Source: JACKBK01 sp963707275 (GTDB lineage Bacteria; Chloroflexota; Anaerolineae; JAAEKA01). From it: a DNA stretch of 64,000 bases. Positions 9,716 to 18,416 of this stretch are shown here, piece after piece. The translations under genes were made by a program, and so were the position numbers. The stretch covers positions 1 to 64,000 of the forward strand of contig CAVPPH010000015.1 of the NCBI GenBank assembly GCA_963707275.1, in the 5' to 3' direction. The notes beneath the pieces are model-generated. The model ran no database searches, was not told where the DNA came from, and was given only the letters and a program-made list of their open reading frames with translations. Every line of letters begins with the position of its first letter. The stretch's first letter is position 1.

Positions 9716-11344
9716 ATGACCAAGTATATTTTCGTCACTGGCGGCGTCGTCAGTTCGCTGGGCAAGGGCGTGACCGCGGCCGCCATTGGCCGGCTGCTGA
9801 AGAGCCGCGGCATCTCGGTGTCGATCCAGAAGCTCGACCCCTACCTCAACGTCGATCCCGGCACCATGTCGCCCTACCAGCATGGCGAGGTCTTCGTCAC
9901 CGAGGACGGCGCCGAGACCGACCTGGACCTGGGCCACTACGAGCGCTTCATCGACGAGAACCTCAGCCGCGCCAGCAACGTCACATCGGGCCAGATCTAC
10001 GCCGAGGTGCTGCGCAAGGAGCGGCGCGGCGACTATCTGGGCGGCACGATTCAGGTGATCCCACACGTCACCAACGAGATCAAGCGGCGCATCGCGATGG
10101 TCGGCCGCGAGCAGGAAGCCGAGGTGGTCATCGTCGAGGTGGGCGGCACGGTGGGCGACATCGAGAGCCTGCCCTTTCTGGAGGCGATCCGCCAGATGCG
10201 CAAGGATGTCGGGCGCGAGAACGTGCTCTACATCCACGTCACCCTGCTGCCGCACATCGGCGCGACCGGCGAGCTGAAGACCAAGCCGACGCAGCACAGC
10301 GTGCGCGAGCTGCGCGGCATCGGCATCCAGCCCGACGTCATCGTCTGCCGCTCCGATCATCCGGTGGAACGGTCGCTGCGCGAGAAGATCGCGCTCTTCT
10401 GCGACGTGGACAGCGACGCGGTGGTGCCACTGCTCACGGTCCAGACCCTCTACGAGGTGCCGCTGATGCTGGAGGAGTACGGCCTGGGCAACTGGCTGAC
10501 CAGCAAGCTGGGCTACGGCTGGCGGGTTCCCGACCTGGCCGAATGGCGCGGGCTGGTGACGCGGCTCAAGGCGCTGAACAACCCCGATGAGCTGGCGCAG
10601 CCGCCGCTGCGCGTGGCGCTGGTAGGCAAGTACGTCGAGCTGCAGGACGCCTACATCAGCGTGCGCGAGTCGCTGCATCCACGCCGGCGGTCGCGCTGGA
10701 TCGCGCCGTCGACATCGACTGGGTCAGCTCGGAGGATCTGGAGCAGGGCCGCGGACTGGAACGCCTGGACAGAGTCGATGGCATCGTCGTGCCGGGCGGC
10801 TTCGGCTATCGCGGCATCGAGGGCAAGATCGTGGCCGCCCGCTACGCGCGCGAGCACAACGTGCCCTATCTGGGACTCTGTCTGGGCATGCAGGTGATGT
10901 GCATCGAGTTCGCCCGCCACATCCTGGGCAACGAGCGGGCCAACAGCACCGAGTTCGACCCGCACACGCCGTACCCGGTCATCGACCTGATGCCCGATCA
11001 GCGCGACATCGCCGACATGGGCGGCACCATGCGGCTGGGACTCTATCCCTGCGCCTTGCAGCCCGGCACGCGCGCCGCGGCAGCCTATGGCGCGCGCGCA
11101 GGTCTCCGAGCGCCACCGCCACCGCTGGGAGTTCAACAACGCCTATCGCGAGCAGCTGAGCGAGGCCGGGCTGGTCTTCAGCGGGCTGTCACCCGATGGC
11201 CGGCTGGTGGAGATCGCCGAACTGCGCGACCACCCGTGGATGCTGGGCAGCCAGTTCCATCCCGAGTTCAAGAGCCGGCCCAACCGGCCGCATCCGCTCT
11301 TCCAGGCATTTCTGCAGGCGGTGGCAGATCGCAGCGGCGGGTGA
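9716..11344 (+). CDS. pyrG: CTP synthase
   Basis: ATG 9716 behind GGAGG. The N-terminal synthetase domain (KYIFVTGGVVSSLGKG, LDPYLNVDPGTMSP, KTKPTQHSVRELR) is followed by the glutaminase domain with nucleophile Cys in YLGLCLGMQ and the catalytic FHPE near the end. It converts UTP to CTP with glutamine ammonia. Two single-base insertions nine bases apart near 10678-10690, and one near 11090, break the frame. Deleting them gives SLHHAAVALDRAVDIDW, with the same spacing as E. coli PyrG, and a normal 542-residue protein. As an essential gene it is unlikely to be truly broken, which supports sequence error. Confidence 0.93.
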
Positions 11345-11348
11345 GTTA

Positions 11349-11404
11349 CGTTTCACACTTCACGCTTCACGCGTCACGCCAACACCTCACGGCTTATCGG
11401 GTCA
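11349..11404. repeat. Period-7 degenerate tandem tract
   Basis: Eight heptamers directly after the pyrG stop: CGTTTCA, CACTTCA, CGCTTCA, CGCGTCA, CGCCAAC, ACCTCAC, GGCTTAT, CGGGTCA. Same class as the tract before pyrG. Confidence 0.7.
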
Positions 11405-11456
11405 GCCCAAGCTCAAGTCCGCCCGTCAGGTTTCCACGCGAACGCCCTGTTTGTGC

Positions 11457-11462
11457 TATAAT
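11457..11462 (+). promoter_or_regulatory. Candidate -10 box of yebC promoter
   Basis: TATAAT at 11457-11462, 40 bases before the yebC ATG. No good -35 box is visible 17 bases upstream, so this is a partial call. Confidence 0.45.
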
Positions 11463-11502
11463 GGCATAAAGCATGAGCACACACACGTAGGAGAGCAAGA
11501 CA

Positions 11503-12249
11503 ATGTCGGGACACTCAAAATGGTCCACCATCAAACGAAAAAAGGGAGCGACTGACGCCAAGCGCGGCGCAGTGTTCACCAAACTCGCCCGGGAGATCCA
11601 GATCGCTGCGCACGACGGCGCTGACCCCGAGTTCAACTTCAGGTTGCGCCTGGCCGTCGACAAGGCCAAGGCTGCCAACATGCCCAAGGACAACATCGAG
11701 CGGGCCATTCGCCGCGGCTCAGGCGCTGACAAGGCTGACGAGCTGGAAGAGATCGCCTACGAGGGCTACGCTGCCGGCGGCGTTGCCCTGTACATCGAAG
11801 TCCTGACCGACAACCGCAACCGCGCGCTGTCCGAGATCCGCTACGTCCTCAACCGCGGCAACGGCGCGATGGGCGAAAGCGGCTCCGTGGCCTGGCAGTT
11901 CGATCCCAAAGGCTATATCGTGTTAAACACTGAAGGCAAGGATCAGGACGACATCTTCGAAGCGGCGCTGGAGATTGGCGCGGATGATATCGAGTTCAGC
12001 GACGGCATCGCTGAGGTCTTCACCGAGTCCACCGAACTGAAGATCGCCCAGGATGCCTTCAGCGCGCACGGCTACGAAATCGAAAATGCTGAGCTTATCA
12101 TGAAGCCCAAAGTCCTCATCGACCTCGATGCCAAGACCGCCGAGAGCGTCATGAGCCTGATCGAAAACCTCGAAGACCTGGACGACGTGACCAACGTCTA
12201 CTCAAACCTGGAGATCTCGGACGAGCTGCTGGCGGCCATGGCGGAGTAA
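11503..12249 (+). CDS. yebC: YebC/PmpR family protein
   Basis: 248 residues, intact. The family start MSGHSKWSTIKRKKGATDAKRG and the NMPKDNIERAIRRG motif are present. YebC proteins bind DNA in some bacteria and act at the ribosome on difficult stretches in others. It sits directly upstream of ruvC, the widespread yebC-ruvCAB arrangement, although here ruvC and ruvA are separated by a response regulator and ruvB is absent from the window. Confidence 0.95.
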   Translation: MSGHSKWSTIKRKKGATDAKRGAVFTKLAREIQIAAHDGADPEFNFRLRLAVDKAKAANMPKDNIERAIRRGSGADKADELEEIAYEGYAAGGVALYIEVLTDNRNRALSEIRYVLNRGNGAMGESGSVAWQFDPKGYIVLNTEGKDQDDIFEAALEIGADDIEFSDGIAEVFTESTELKIAQDAFSAHGYEIENAELIMKPKVLIDLDAKTAESVMSLIENLEDLDDVTNVYSNLEISDELLAAMAE

Positions 12250-12255
12250 CCCGCT

Positions 12256-12348
12256 CTGACCAGTCTCCTGACCAAGCCAGCACCGGCGCGACGCTCTGGC
12301 CGGTCTCCCGACCGAGCCAACATCGCGAGCTATCTAGCGACGCTCGCC
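12256..12348. repeat. Tandem pair of a ~45-bp repeat with GGTCTCCCGACC core
   Basis: Two related units follow yebC: CTGACCAGTCTCCTGACC... ending GCGACGCTC (12256-12297) and GGCCGGTCTCCCGACC... ending GCGACGCTC (12298-12347). A similar palindromic core, TGGTCGGGAGACCA, with GCGCGACA beside it occurs inverted at 48765-48796 after hutI, suggesting an interspersed repeat family. Confidence 0.5.
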
Positions 12349-12365
12349 AAGGACGGAGGAGCCAT

Positions 12366-12857
12366 TTGTTGATTCTGGGCATTGACCCCGGAACGGCCAT
12401 CACGGGCTACGGGCTGGTCGAGCAGATCGACGACTTGCGGCTGGTCGACGCCGGCGCGATCCTGACCCCGGCCGGCACGCCGCTGCCGGAGCGCCTGCTG
12501 ACGATCCACCAGCAACTCAGCGAGTTGATCAGCATCTATCAGCCGGACGGCGTCGCGGTGGAGGAATTGTTCTTCAGCAAGAACGTGCGCACCGCGATGA
12601 GCGTCGGCCATGCCCGCGGTGTCGTGCTCCTGGCTGCTGCCCAGGCCGGGCTGCCCATCTACCACTACAAGCCCTCTGAAGTAAAGGTCGCGGTCACAGG
12701 CTACGGCGCTGCCGCCAAACCGCAGGTGCAGGAGATGGTGCGGCTGCTGCTGGAGCTAGAGGAGACGCCCAAACCGGACGATGTGGCCGACGCCATCGCG
12801 ATCGCCATTTGTCATCTTCAGTCAGCCACTCTCCGTCAACTGTTGATCGAGGAATAG
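12366..12857 (+). CDS. ruvC: Holliday junction endonuclease RuvC
   Basis: 163 residues. The start is TTG 12366 behind GGAGGA. The catalytic acidic residues are visible: Asp in ILGIDPGTAITGYG, Glu in VAVEELFFSKN, and the C-terminal PDDVADAIAIA pair. It resolves Holliday junctions as a dimer with RuvAB. Intact frame and normal length. Confidence 0.95.
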   Translation: MLILGIDPGTAITGYGLVEQIDDLRLVDAGAILTPAGTPLPERLLTIHQQLSELISIYQPDGVAVEELFFSKNVRTAMSVGHARGVVLLAAAQAGLPIYHYKPSEVKVAVTGYGAAAKPQVQEMVRLLLELEETPKPDDVADAIAIAICHLQSATLRQLLIEE

Positions 12858-12883
12858 TCCGACGCCTGACAGTCAGAGACATC

Positions 12884-13597
12884 ATGGATACTTCCACTCC
12901 GGGACTCTCGCCCGCCCGCATTCTCATTGCCGAAGACGAAGCGCCGCTGCGCAATCTCGTGCGCATGTCGCTGGAGGCCAACGGCCACCACGTCACCGTC
13001 GTCGGCAACGGAGAGGAAGCGCTGGCTAGCTTCATCGCGACCCCCTTCGACCTCGTGATCCTCGACATCATGATGCCGAAGATGGACGGCCTGGAGGTCT
13101 GCCGCGAGATTCGCCGGCGCTCCGAGACGCCTGTCATCATGATCACCGCGCTGGGCAGCACTGAAGACCTGGTCAAGGGGCTGGAGACGGGCGCTGACGA
13201 CTACATCGCCAAGCCTTTCACCTTCCGCGAGGTGCAGGCGAGGATCAACGCGATTCTGCGACGTATGCAATGGGCAGCAGAAAGCAAGACGCAGTCGGTC
13301 ATCGAGATCGGACGCGTGTTCGTGGACACTGACGCGATGGATGTGCGGATTGGCGGCGAGCTGATCCACCTGACGCCTATCGAATTCAAGTTGCTCTACA
13401 CGCTGATGTCCAAGTCAGGCAAGGCTCTTTCCCGGACAGAACTGTTTCAGGAAGTCTGGGGATACGAGTTCATCGGCGCCACCAACCTGGTGGAAGTGAC
13501 CATCCGCCGCCTGCGGGAGAAAGTGGAAGTCGATCCGTCGAGCCCGACCCACATTCTGACCGTGCGCGGCGCCGGCTACAAGTTTCGCACACTATGA
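12884..13597 (+). CDS. OmpR-family response regulator
   Basis: 237 residues. The receiver domain has acidic pair EDE, the phospho-acceptor Asp in VILDIMMPKMDG and Lys in YIAKPF. The C-terminal winged helix has LTPIEFKLLYTLM and the typical HILTVRGAGYKFR end. It lies between ruvC and ruvA, overlapping ruvA by ATGA, with no histidine kinase in the window. It may couple recombination-gene expression to a signal, or simply be co-transcribed. Confidence 0.93.
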   Translation: MDTSTPGLSPARILIAEDEAPLRNLVRMSLEANGHHVTVVGNGEEALASFIATPFDLVILDIMMPKMDGLEVCREIRRRSETPVIMITALGSTEDLVKGLETGADDYIAKPFTFREVQARINAILRRMQWAAESKTQSVIEIGRVFVDTDAMDVRIGGELIHLTPIEFKLLYTLMSKSGKALSRTELFQEVWGYEFIGATNLVEVTIRRLREKVEVDPSSPTHILTVRGAGYKFRTL

Positions 13598-14172
13598 TTG
13601 CCAGCATCGAAGGACGAATACTTGCGCGTCAGCGCGACGCGCTCATTGTGGCGCTGGGTGGGCTGGGCGTGCGCGTCCACGTGCCTGCCGACGTCCTGGC
13701 CACGGCGCGCACCGGCGAGACGATCTTTCTGCATACTCACCTGCACGTCCGCGAGCAGGAATTGACACTGTACGGCTTCGACAGCCAGCAGGACCTGGAG
13801 CTGTATCAGTTGCTCCTGGGCGTGTCGGGCGTCGGTCCCAAGTCGGCGTTGGCGATCCTGTCAGCGCTGCCGGCCGACGCGCTGCGGCTGGCTATCAGTC
13901 AGGAGCAGCCGGGCGTGCTGAGCCGGGTGCCGGGCATCGGCAAAAAGACAGCCGAGAAGATCGTTCTGGAGCTAAAGGACAAGATCACTGCCACCGAAGG
14001 CTTACCGCCTGAGCTGGCCGCGCTCAACGAAGCCGACGCGGAGGTCATTGACGCGTTGACGGCTCTTGGCTACAGCATTGTCGAAGCGCAGCGGGCCGTG
14101 CAGGCCCTGCCGCGCGACGTTATGGACATCGAGGAACGTCTGCGGCTCGCGCTGGCCGGCTTCGGCAGTTGA
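13594..14172 (+). CDS. ruvA: Holliday junction branch-migration protein RuvA
   Basis: 192 residues, intact. N-terminal OB fold (MIASIEGRILARQRDALIV), central helix-hairpin-helix motifs (GVSGVGPKSALAIL and RVPGIGKKTAEKIV) and the C-terminal helical domain. It is translationally coupled to the response regulator gene. ruvB is not adjacent; the next gene is a pseudokinase. Confidence 0.95.
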   Translation: MIASIEGRILARQRDALIVALGGLGVRVHVPADVLATARTGETIFLHTHLHVREQELTLYGFDSQQDLELYQLLLGVSGVGPKSALAILSALPADALRLAISQEQPGVLSRVPGIGKKTAEKIVLELKDKITATEGLPPELAALNEADAEVIDALTALGYSIVEAQRAVQALPRDVMDIEERLRLALAGFGS

Positions 14173-14236
14173 CGAAAGTATGTAGTAGGCGCTTCCGCGC
14201 CGTTTCGGGCGTCTACTCTGACAGGAGGACTCACTC

Positions 14237-15598
14237 ATGGCTGGTTCCTTGTCGGATATCGCTTCCCAGATCCTCCAGGCTACGACCACCAGCGGGGGAC
14301 ACTCATCTCTGCCCGACTTTCTGATCCGGCCGCTGGCCGTGCTGGCAACCACCGATTCCAGCGGCAAGGAGGGCAAGGGGGTATCCGACGCCCTGGTGCG
14401 CGAGGCGATTGCCTTGTTCGACGCCAGTCGCAAGCGCGGCCAGGCCGCCGACCGCGTAACGCCTGACTGGCGCGTCTCCTCGGATGTCGGCCAGGCTGTG
14501 CAGGTGTTGCCGCCCCCGATTGACGAACTACAGCGCCGCGCACTGGCGAAGGTCGGACGGCGGGTGCAGGAATTGACACTCAACCATCCCCGCCTGACGC
14601 CCATTCTTGAGGCTGCCTATCGCGAGGGGTATCCTTATCTGGTCGCACAGCTTGGCGCGGGCTTCGAAAGACTGTCGCAACGCGCCGGCCTGCCGCTGGA
14701 GCCGCAGCAGGCGTTCCAGATCACCGACCAGGTGATGGATGCGCTGCGCTATGCACACTACGGCGGCTTCGTCCACGGATCGCTCAGCCTGGACGATGTG
14801 CTGGTCAACGACCGCGGCGTCGTCAGCGTGCTGGGCGTCGGTCTGGCCCAGTTGCGCAGCCTCGTGGACGCCGAAACGCAGGCCAAATCATCCCCTCTGT
14901 TGGCGCCTGAGGCTGCTGCCGGCGACCCGGTCGGCACACCGGCCGACGTGTACGCCACCGGCGCGCTGCTCTTCGTGTTGCTGACCGGCAAGGCGCCCAA
15001 AGCTGGCCAGATTGTAACCGTGTCGAATTCAGTGCCAGACGTGCCGCCCTCCGTGGACGAGGTGCTGACCAGAGCGCTGGCAGCCGACCCGGCCGATCGC
15101 TACCCCGACATTCTCAGCTTGAGCCACGCCTTGCGCATGGCCATGCACGCCGCACGCCGCCACAAGCCATTGCCCGCGCCGGAGCAGGCTGGCGAGCAGC
15201 CAGTCAAGCGTGTCGTCAGAGAGACCAAGCGCATCACCGGCTTCCCCGATCCCCTGCCAATGCCTGTCCCCGACATCGCTATCTTCAGCGAGGTGCTGCA
15301 GATGCCGACTTTCGAGTCGCTGCCCATAGTCGAGATGCCAGACATCCCGCAGATTCCGGTCATCGACTGGAACGCCCTGCTCCAGCCGGTGGATGTCAGC
15401 CACTATTCCAACAGCCGCATCGAACTGCCTGACTTCGCCGACCTCGATTTCGTCGATCCGCTGCAAGCAGCCGCTAAAGCAGCCAGCGACGCTGATCGCC
15501 TCGCAGCATCCCGCGCCGCCAGACCCGCACCGCCTCCCCCAGCACCCCGCCCACAGCGAAGTCAGCGCCGCGCCAAACCTCAACGCCGGTCCCGCTAG
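14237..15598 (+). CDS. Protein kinase-fold protein with degenerate catalytic loop (pseudokinase)
   Basis: 453 residues, ATG 14237 behind an AGGAGG-like site. The middle resembles a Ser/Thr kinase C-lobe: an ALRYAHYGGFVHGS loop, then PLLAPEA in place of APE, DVYATGALLFVLLTGKAP and a DRYPDILSLSHAL end. The catalytic loop reads HGSLSLDDVL at residues 180-189 where active kinases have HRDxKPxNIL; Asp, Lys and Asn are all replaced, and no DFG is seen. The C-terminal ~130 residues are proline-rich and end in a basic tail (RRAKPQRRSR). It is two bases upstream of murF-alr, so a role in regulating wall synthesis (compare MviN/FhaA-type pseudokinases) is possible but unproven. Confidence 0.7.
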   Translation: MAGSLSDIASQILQATTTSGGHSSLPDFLIRPLAVLATTDSSGKEGKGVSDALVREAIALFDASRKRGQAADRVTPDWRVSSDVGQAVQVLPPPIDELQRRALAKVGRRVQELTLNHPRLTPILEAAYREGYPYLVAQLGAGFERLSQRAGLPLEPQQAFQITDQVMDALRYAHYGGFVHGSLSLDDVLVNDRGVVSVLGVGLAQLRSLVDAETQAKSSPLLAPEAAAGDPVGTPADVYATGALLFVLLTGKAPKAGQIVTVSNSVPDVPPSVDEVLTRALAADPADRYPDILSLSHALRMAMHAARRHKPLPAPEQAGEQPVKRVVRETKRITGFPDPLPMPVPDIAIFSEVLQMPTFESLPIVEMPDIPQIPVIDWNALLQPVDVSHYSNSRIELPDFADLDFVDPLQAAAKAASDADRLAASRAARPAPPPPAPRPQRSQRRAKPQRRSR

Positions 15599-15600
15599 CC

Positions 15601-18258
15601 GTGATCGAACTCGCCGATCTGCTCGCCAGCACTGGGGGCGCGACCTTCGGCCCGGTCTTTGCCCGACGATTCGCCTCCTTTTCCTACGACTCGCGCCTGC
15701 TCGCCACGCGGACTGATCCGAGCGACGACCAGCCGGCAGCGATATTCGTCGCGGTCAAAACCGAAAAAGGGGACGGCCACGACTTCATTCAGGACGCCGT
15801 GGCCCGCGGCGCGTCTGGCATCCTCTGCCAGCGCGAGATCGACCTCAGCAGCTTTGGCGTCACCTGTGTGGTCGTTCCCGACACCCGGCTGGCGCTGACC
15901 AGCTACGCCGGCCACATCTTTGGTCGCCCCGACTTGACGCCGGTTTGCATCACAGGATCGGCCGGCAAGACGACCGCCAAGGAACTGATCGCCGCCGTCC
16001 TGGATCGCGGGGCTCGGCGGGTTTTTCGCAACCAGGGCAGCATCAACGGCCGCTACGGCCTTTCCATCGCCGCCGGCGAGATGACGCCGCAAGACCAGTT
16101 GGCCGTCCTGGAACTGGCCGCCGACAGCTACGACGAAATTCGCGATCTGGCTGAGTTGACCCGACCGCGGGTCGGTGTGGTTACCAGCATCGGCGAGGCG
16201 CACCTCGCGACGTTCGGATCGCTGGCCGCCATCGCGCGCGAAAAGGGCCACCTGCTGCAGGCGCTGCCCGCCGATGGTCTGGCCATTCTCAACGGCGACG
16301 ACCCGCTGGCCGCATCGCTGGCAGAGCGGACGCAAGCCATCGTGGCGACGGTTGGCGAGAACCCGGCCGCCGACCTGCGGGCGCACCACGTCACCGTCTC
16401 AACGCAGGGGGTCGCCTTTGATGTAGTGGACAATGGGTTCAGCGCCAAACTGCAGCGCCCTGGCGTTGAGCTGCCACGCATGATCGTCGCATCGCTGCTT
16501 GGCCGCCACCACGTGCCGCTTCTGCTGGCGGCGGTGGCTGCCGGAGCCTGGTTCGGCGTGTCGGCCGGCGAGATCGTCGCGGCGCTGGCCGACGTGGAAC
16601 CACAGCCCGGCCACCTGCGCCCGCTGCCCGCCCGCCATTACGCGCTGATCCTCGACGACACCGTGAACGCCAGCCCGGCCGCGGTCGGCGCCGCGCTGGA
16701 CGTGCTGGCGCTGTTCAGCAACCGGCCGCGCATCGCGGTGCTGGGTGACATGTGGGACCTGGGCCACCGCGAGGTGGACGCCCACCGCCGCGCCGGCGAG
16801 CAGGCCGCGCAGGTCGCCGACTGGCTGGTGGTCAAGGGCCAGCGCGCACAACAGATCGCCGTCGGCGCGCTGGAAGCCGGGATGGCGCGCCATCGCGTTT
16901 TCCAGGCCTTCACCGATGCCGACGTGCTGCGCCATCTGGACGGCCTGCTGGCATCGCTGGCAACACATGAGGCAGGTAAGGCCGAGGGCCGCCGCCCGCA
17001 TCCGCCAGTGGTGCTTGTCAAAGGGGACCGCCAGGCGCGCATGGAACGGATCGTGGCAGGGCTGATGGCGACGCCCCAGTTCGCTGCTGACTTGCTGGTG
17101 CGCCAGTCGCCCGGCTGGCTACAGGTCCAGCCGCTGCTGCAAGACCGGCCCACCTGGGTTGACATCGACCTGGAAGCGGTGGCTGGCAACGTGCACGCCG
17201 CGCTGGAAATCGTCGGCCCCGAAGTGGCGCTCTGCGCAGTGCTGAAAGCTGACGGCTACGGCCACGGCGCGGTGGGTGTCGGTCGCACGGCGTTGAACAA
17301 CGGCGCACGTATGCTGGCAGTTGCATGCCTGGCCGAGGCCGTGACGCTACGGCGGGCCGGCATCGACGCGCCGATCCTGATCCTCGGCTACACCCCCGCC
17401 TGGCAGGCGCGCGATACCCTGCGATACGACGTGACCGCGACCGTCTACGACCTCGACGTGGCGCGAGCGCTCAGCCAGGCCGCCGCCGATCTGCATCACC
17501 CGGCCACGGTACACGTCAAGGTGGACACGGGCATGGGACGACTGGGGCTGTTGCCGCAGGATGCGTTTAAGTTTGTCCAGCAACTCAACCAACTCCCCGG
17601 CATCGTGGTCGAAGGAATTTTCAGCCATTTCTCGGTGGCCGACAGCGACGACCCTGCGCACGAAATGCACAACGCCGCGCAGTTGGCGGCATTCGAGACG
17701 GTGCTGGCCAACCTGCGCTCGGCCGGTCTGCTGCCGCCGCTGGTTCACATGGCCAATTCGGCGGCGACACTCAACCGGCCCGCCAGCCATTTCAATATGG
17801 TGCGCCTCGGTGTCGCGTTGTACGGATTGCAGCCATCGACAGCCGTGCCGCTGCCGCCTACGTTTCGCCCGGCGCTGAGCTGGAAGACCCAGGTCGCGCA
17901 GGTCAAGACCCTGCCAGCCGGCTCGCCGGTCAGCTATGGCAACACCTTCCACACCGAGCGCGCGACCCATCTGGCGGTGATCCCGGTCGGCTACGCCGAC
18001 GGCTTTCGCCGCTCACCGCAGCACTGGGGGCAGGTGCTGGTGCGCGGCCAGTGGGCGCCCATCGTCGGCCGCGTCACCATGGACCAGACGATGCTTGACG
18101 TGACCGCGATCCCCGGCGTCCGCCAGGGCGACGAGGTGGTATTGATCGGGCGTCAGGGCGACCTCCACCTGACCGCCGATCAGGTAGCTGAACGCCTGGG
18201 AACGATCAGCTACGAAGTCGTGTCGCAGATTCTGGCGCACGTGCCGCGTGTGGTGTAG
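15601..18258 (+). CDS. Bifunctional MurF-alanine racemase fusion
   Basis: 885 residues, intact, GTG start two bases after the pseudokinase stop. Residues 1-500 are UDP-MurNAc-tripeptide:D-Ala-D-Ala ligase: the P-loop ITGSAGKTT is at 117-125 and NGRYGLS follows. From about residue 515 a complete alanine racemase follows, with PLP lysine K549 in AVLKADGYGHG, the HVKVDTGMGRLG motif and a C-terminal MDQTMLDVT region. One chain thus makes D-Ala precursor and adds D-Ala-D-Ala to the wall precursor. Such fusions are known in Bacteroidota and some Chloroflexota. Confidence 0.95.
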   Translation: MIELADLLASTGGATFGPVFARRFASFSYDSRLLATRTDPSDDQPAAIFVAVKTEKGDGHDFIQDAVARGASGILCQREIDLSSFGVTCVVVPDTRLALTSYAGHIFGRPDLTPVCITGSAGKTTAKELIAAVLDRGARRVFRNQGSINGRYGLSIAAGEMTPQDQLAVLELAADSYDEIRDLAELTRPRVGVVTSIGEAHLATFGSLAAIAREKGHLLQALPADGLAILNGDDPLAASLAERTQAIVATVGENPAADLRAHHVTVSTQGVAFDVVDNGFSAKLQRPGVELPRMIVASLLGRHHVPLLLAAVAAGAWFGVSAGEIVAALADVEPQPGHLRPLPARHYALILDDTVNASPAAVGAALDVLALFSNRPRIAVLGDMWDLGHREVDAHRRAGEQAAQVADWLVVKGQRAQQIAVGALEAGMARHRVFQAFTDADVLRHLDGLLASLATHEAGKAEGRRPHPPVVLVKGDRQARMERIVAGLMATPQFAADLLVRQSPGWLQVQPLLQDRPTWVDIDLEAVAGNVHAALEIVGPEVALCAVLKADGYGHGAVGVGRTALNNGARMLAVACLAEAVTLRRAGIDAPILILGYTPAWQARDTLRYDVTATVYDLDVARALSQAAADLHHPATVHVKVDTGMGRLGLLPQDAFKFVQQLNQLPGIVVEGIFSHFSVADSDDPAHEMHNAAQLAAFETVLANLRSAGLLPPLVHMANSAATLNRPASHFNMVRLGVALYGLQPSTAVPLPPTFRPALSWKTQVAQVKTLPAGSPVSYGNTFHTERATHLAVIPVGYADGFRRSPQHWGQVLVRGQWAPIVGRVTMDQTMLDVTAIPGVRQGDEVVLIGRQGDLHLTADQVAERLGTISYEVVSQILAHVPRVV

Positions 18259-18306
18259 ACAATCAAGAACGAGAACCAGGGAGACCCGGTTACTAAATGA
18301 CTGGAT

Positions 18307-18408
18307 GCGATGCAAGGACGCGCCTGTGGATTTCGTCCCCGGTTGGCTCTGTCGGGTGACCAGCCAAAACTCGAGCTGAATTCCAGACGCGTCCTTGCTC
18401 TGCATAGG
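18307..18408. repeat. Inverted repeat between convergent genes
   Basis: ATGCAAGGACGCG (18309-18321 region) is mirrored by CGCGTCCTTGCTCTGCAT (18390-18408) around a ~70-base loop, in the 158-base gap between murF-alr and the leftward lipase gene. It could serve as a shared transcription end or be a small mobile repeat; there is no T-run. Confidence 0.45.
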
Positions 18409-18416
18409 GTCAATCT

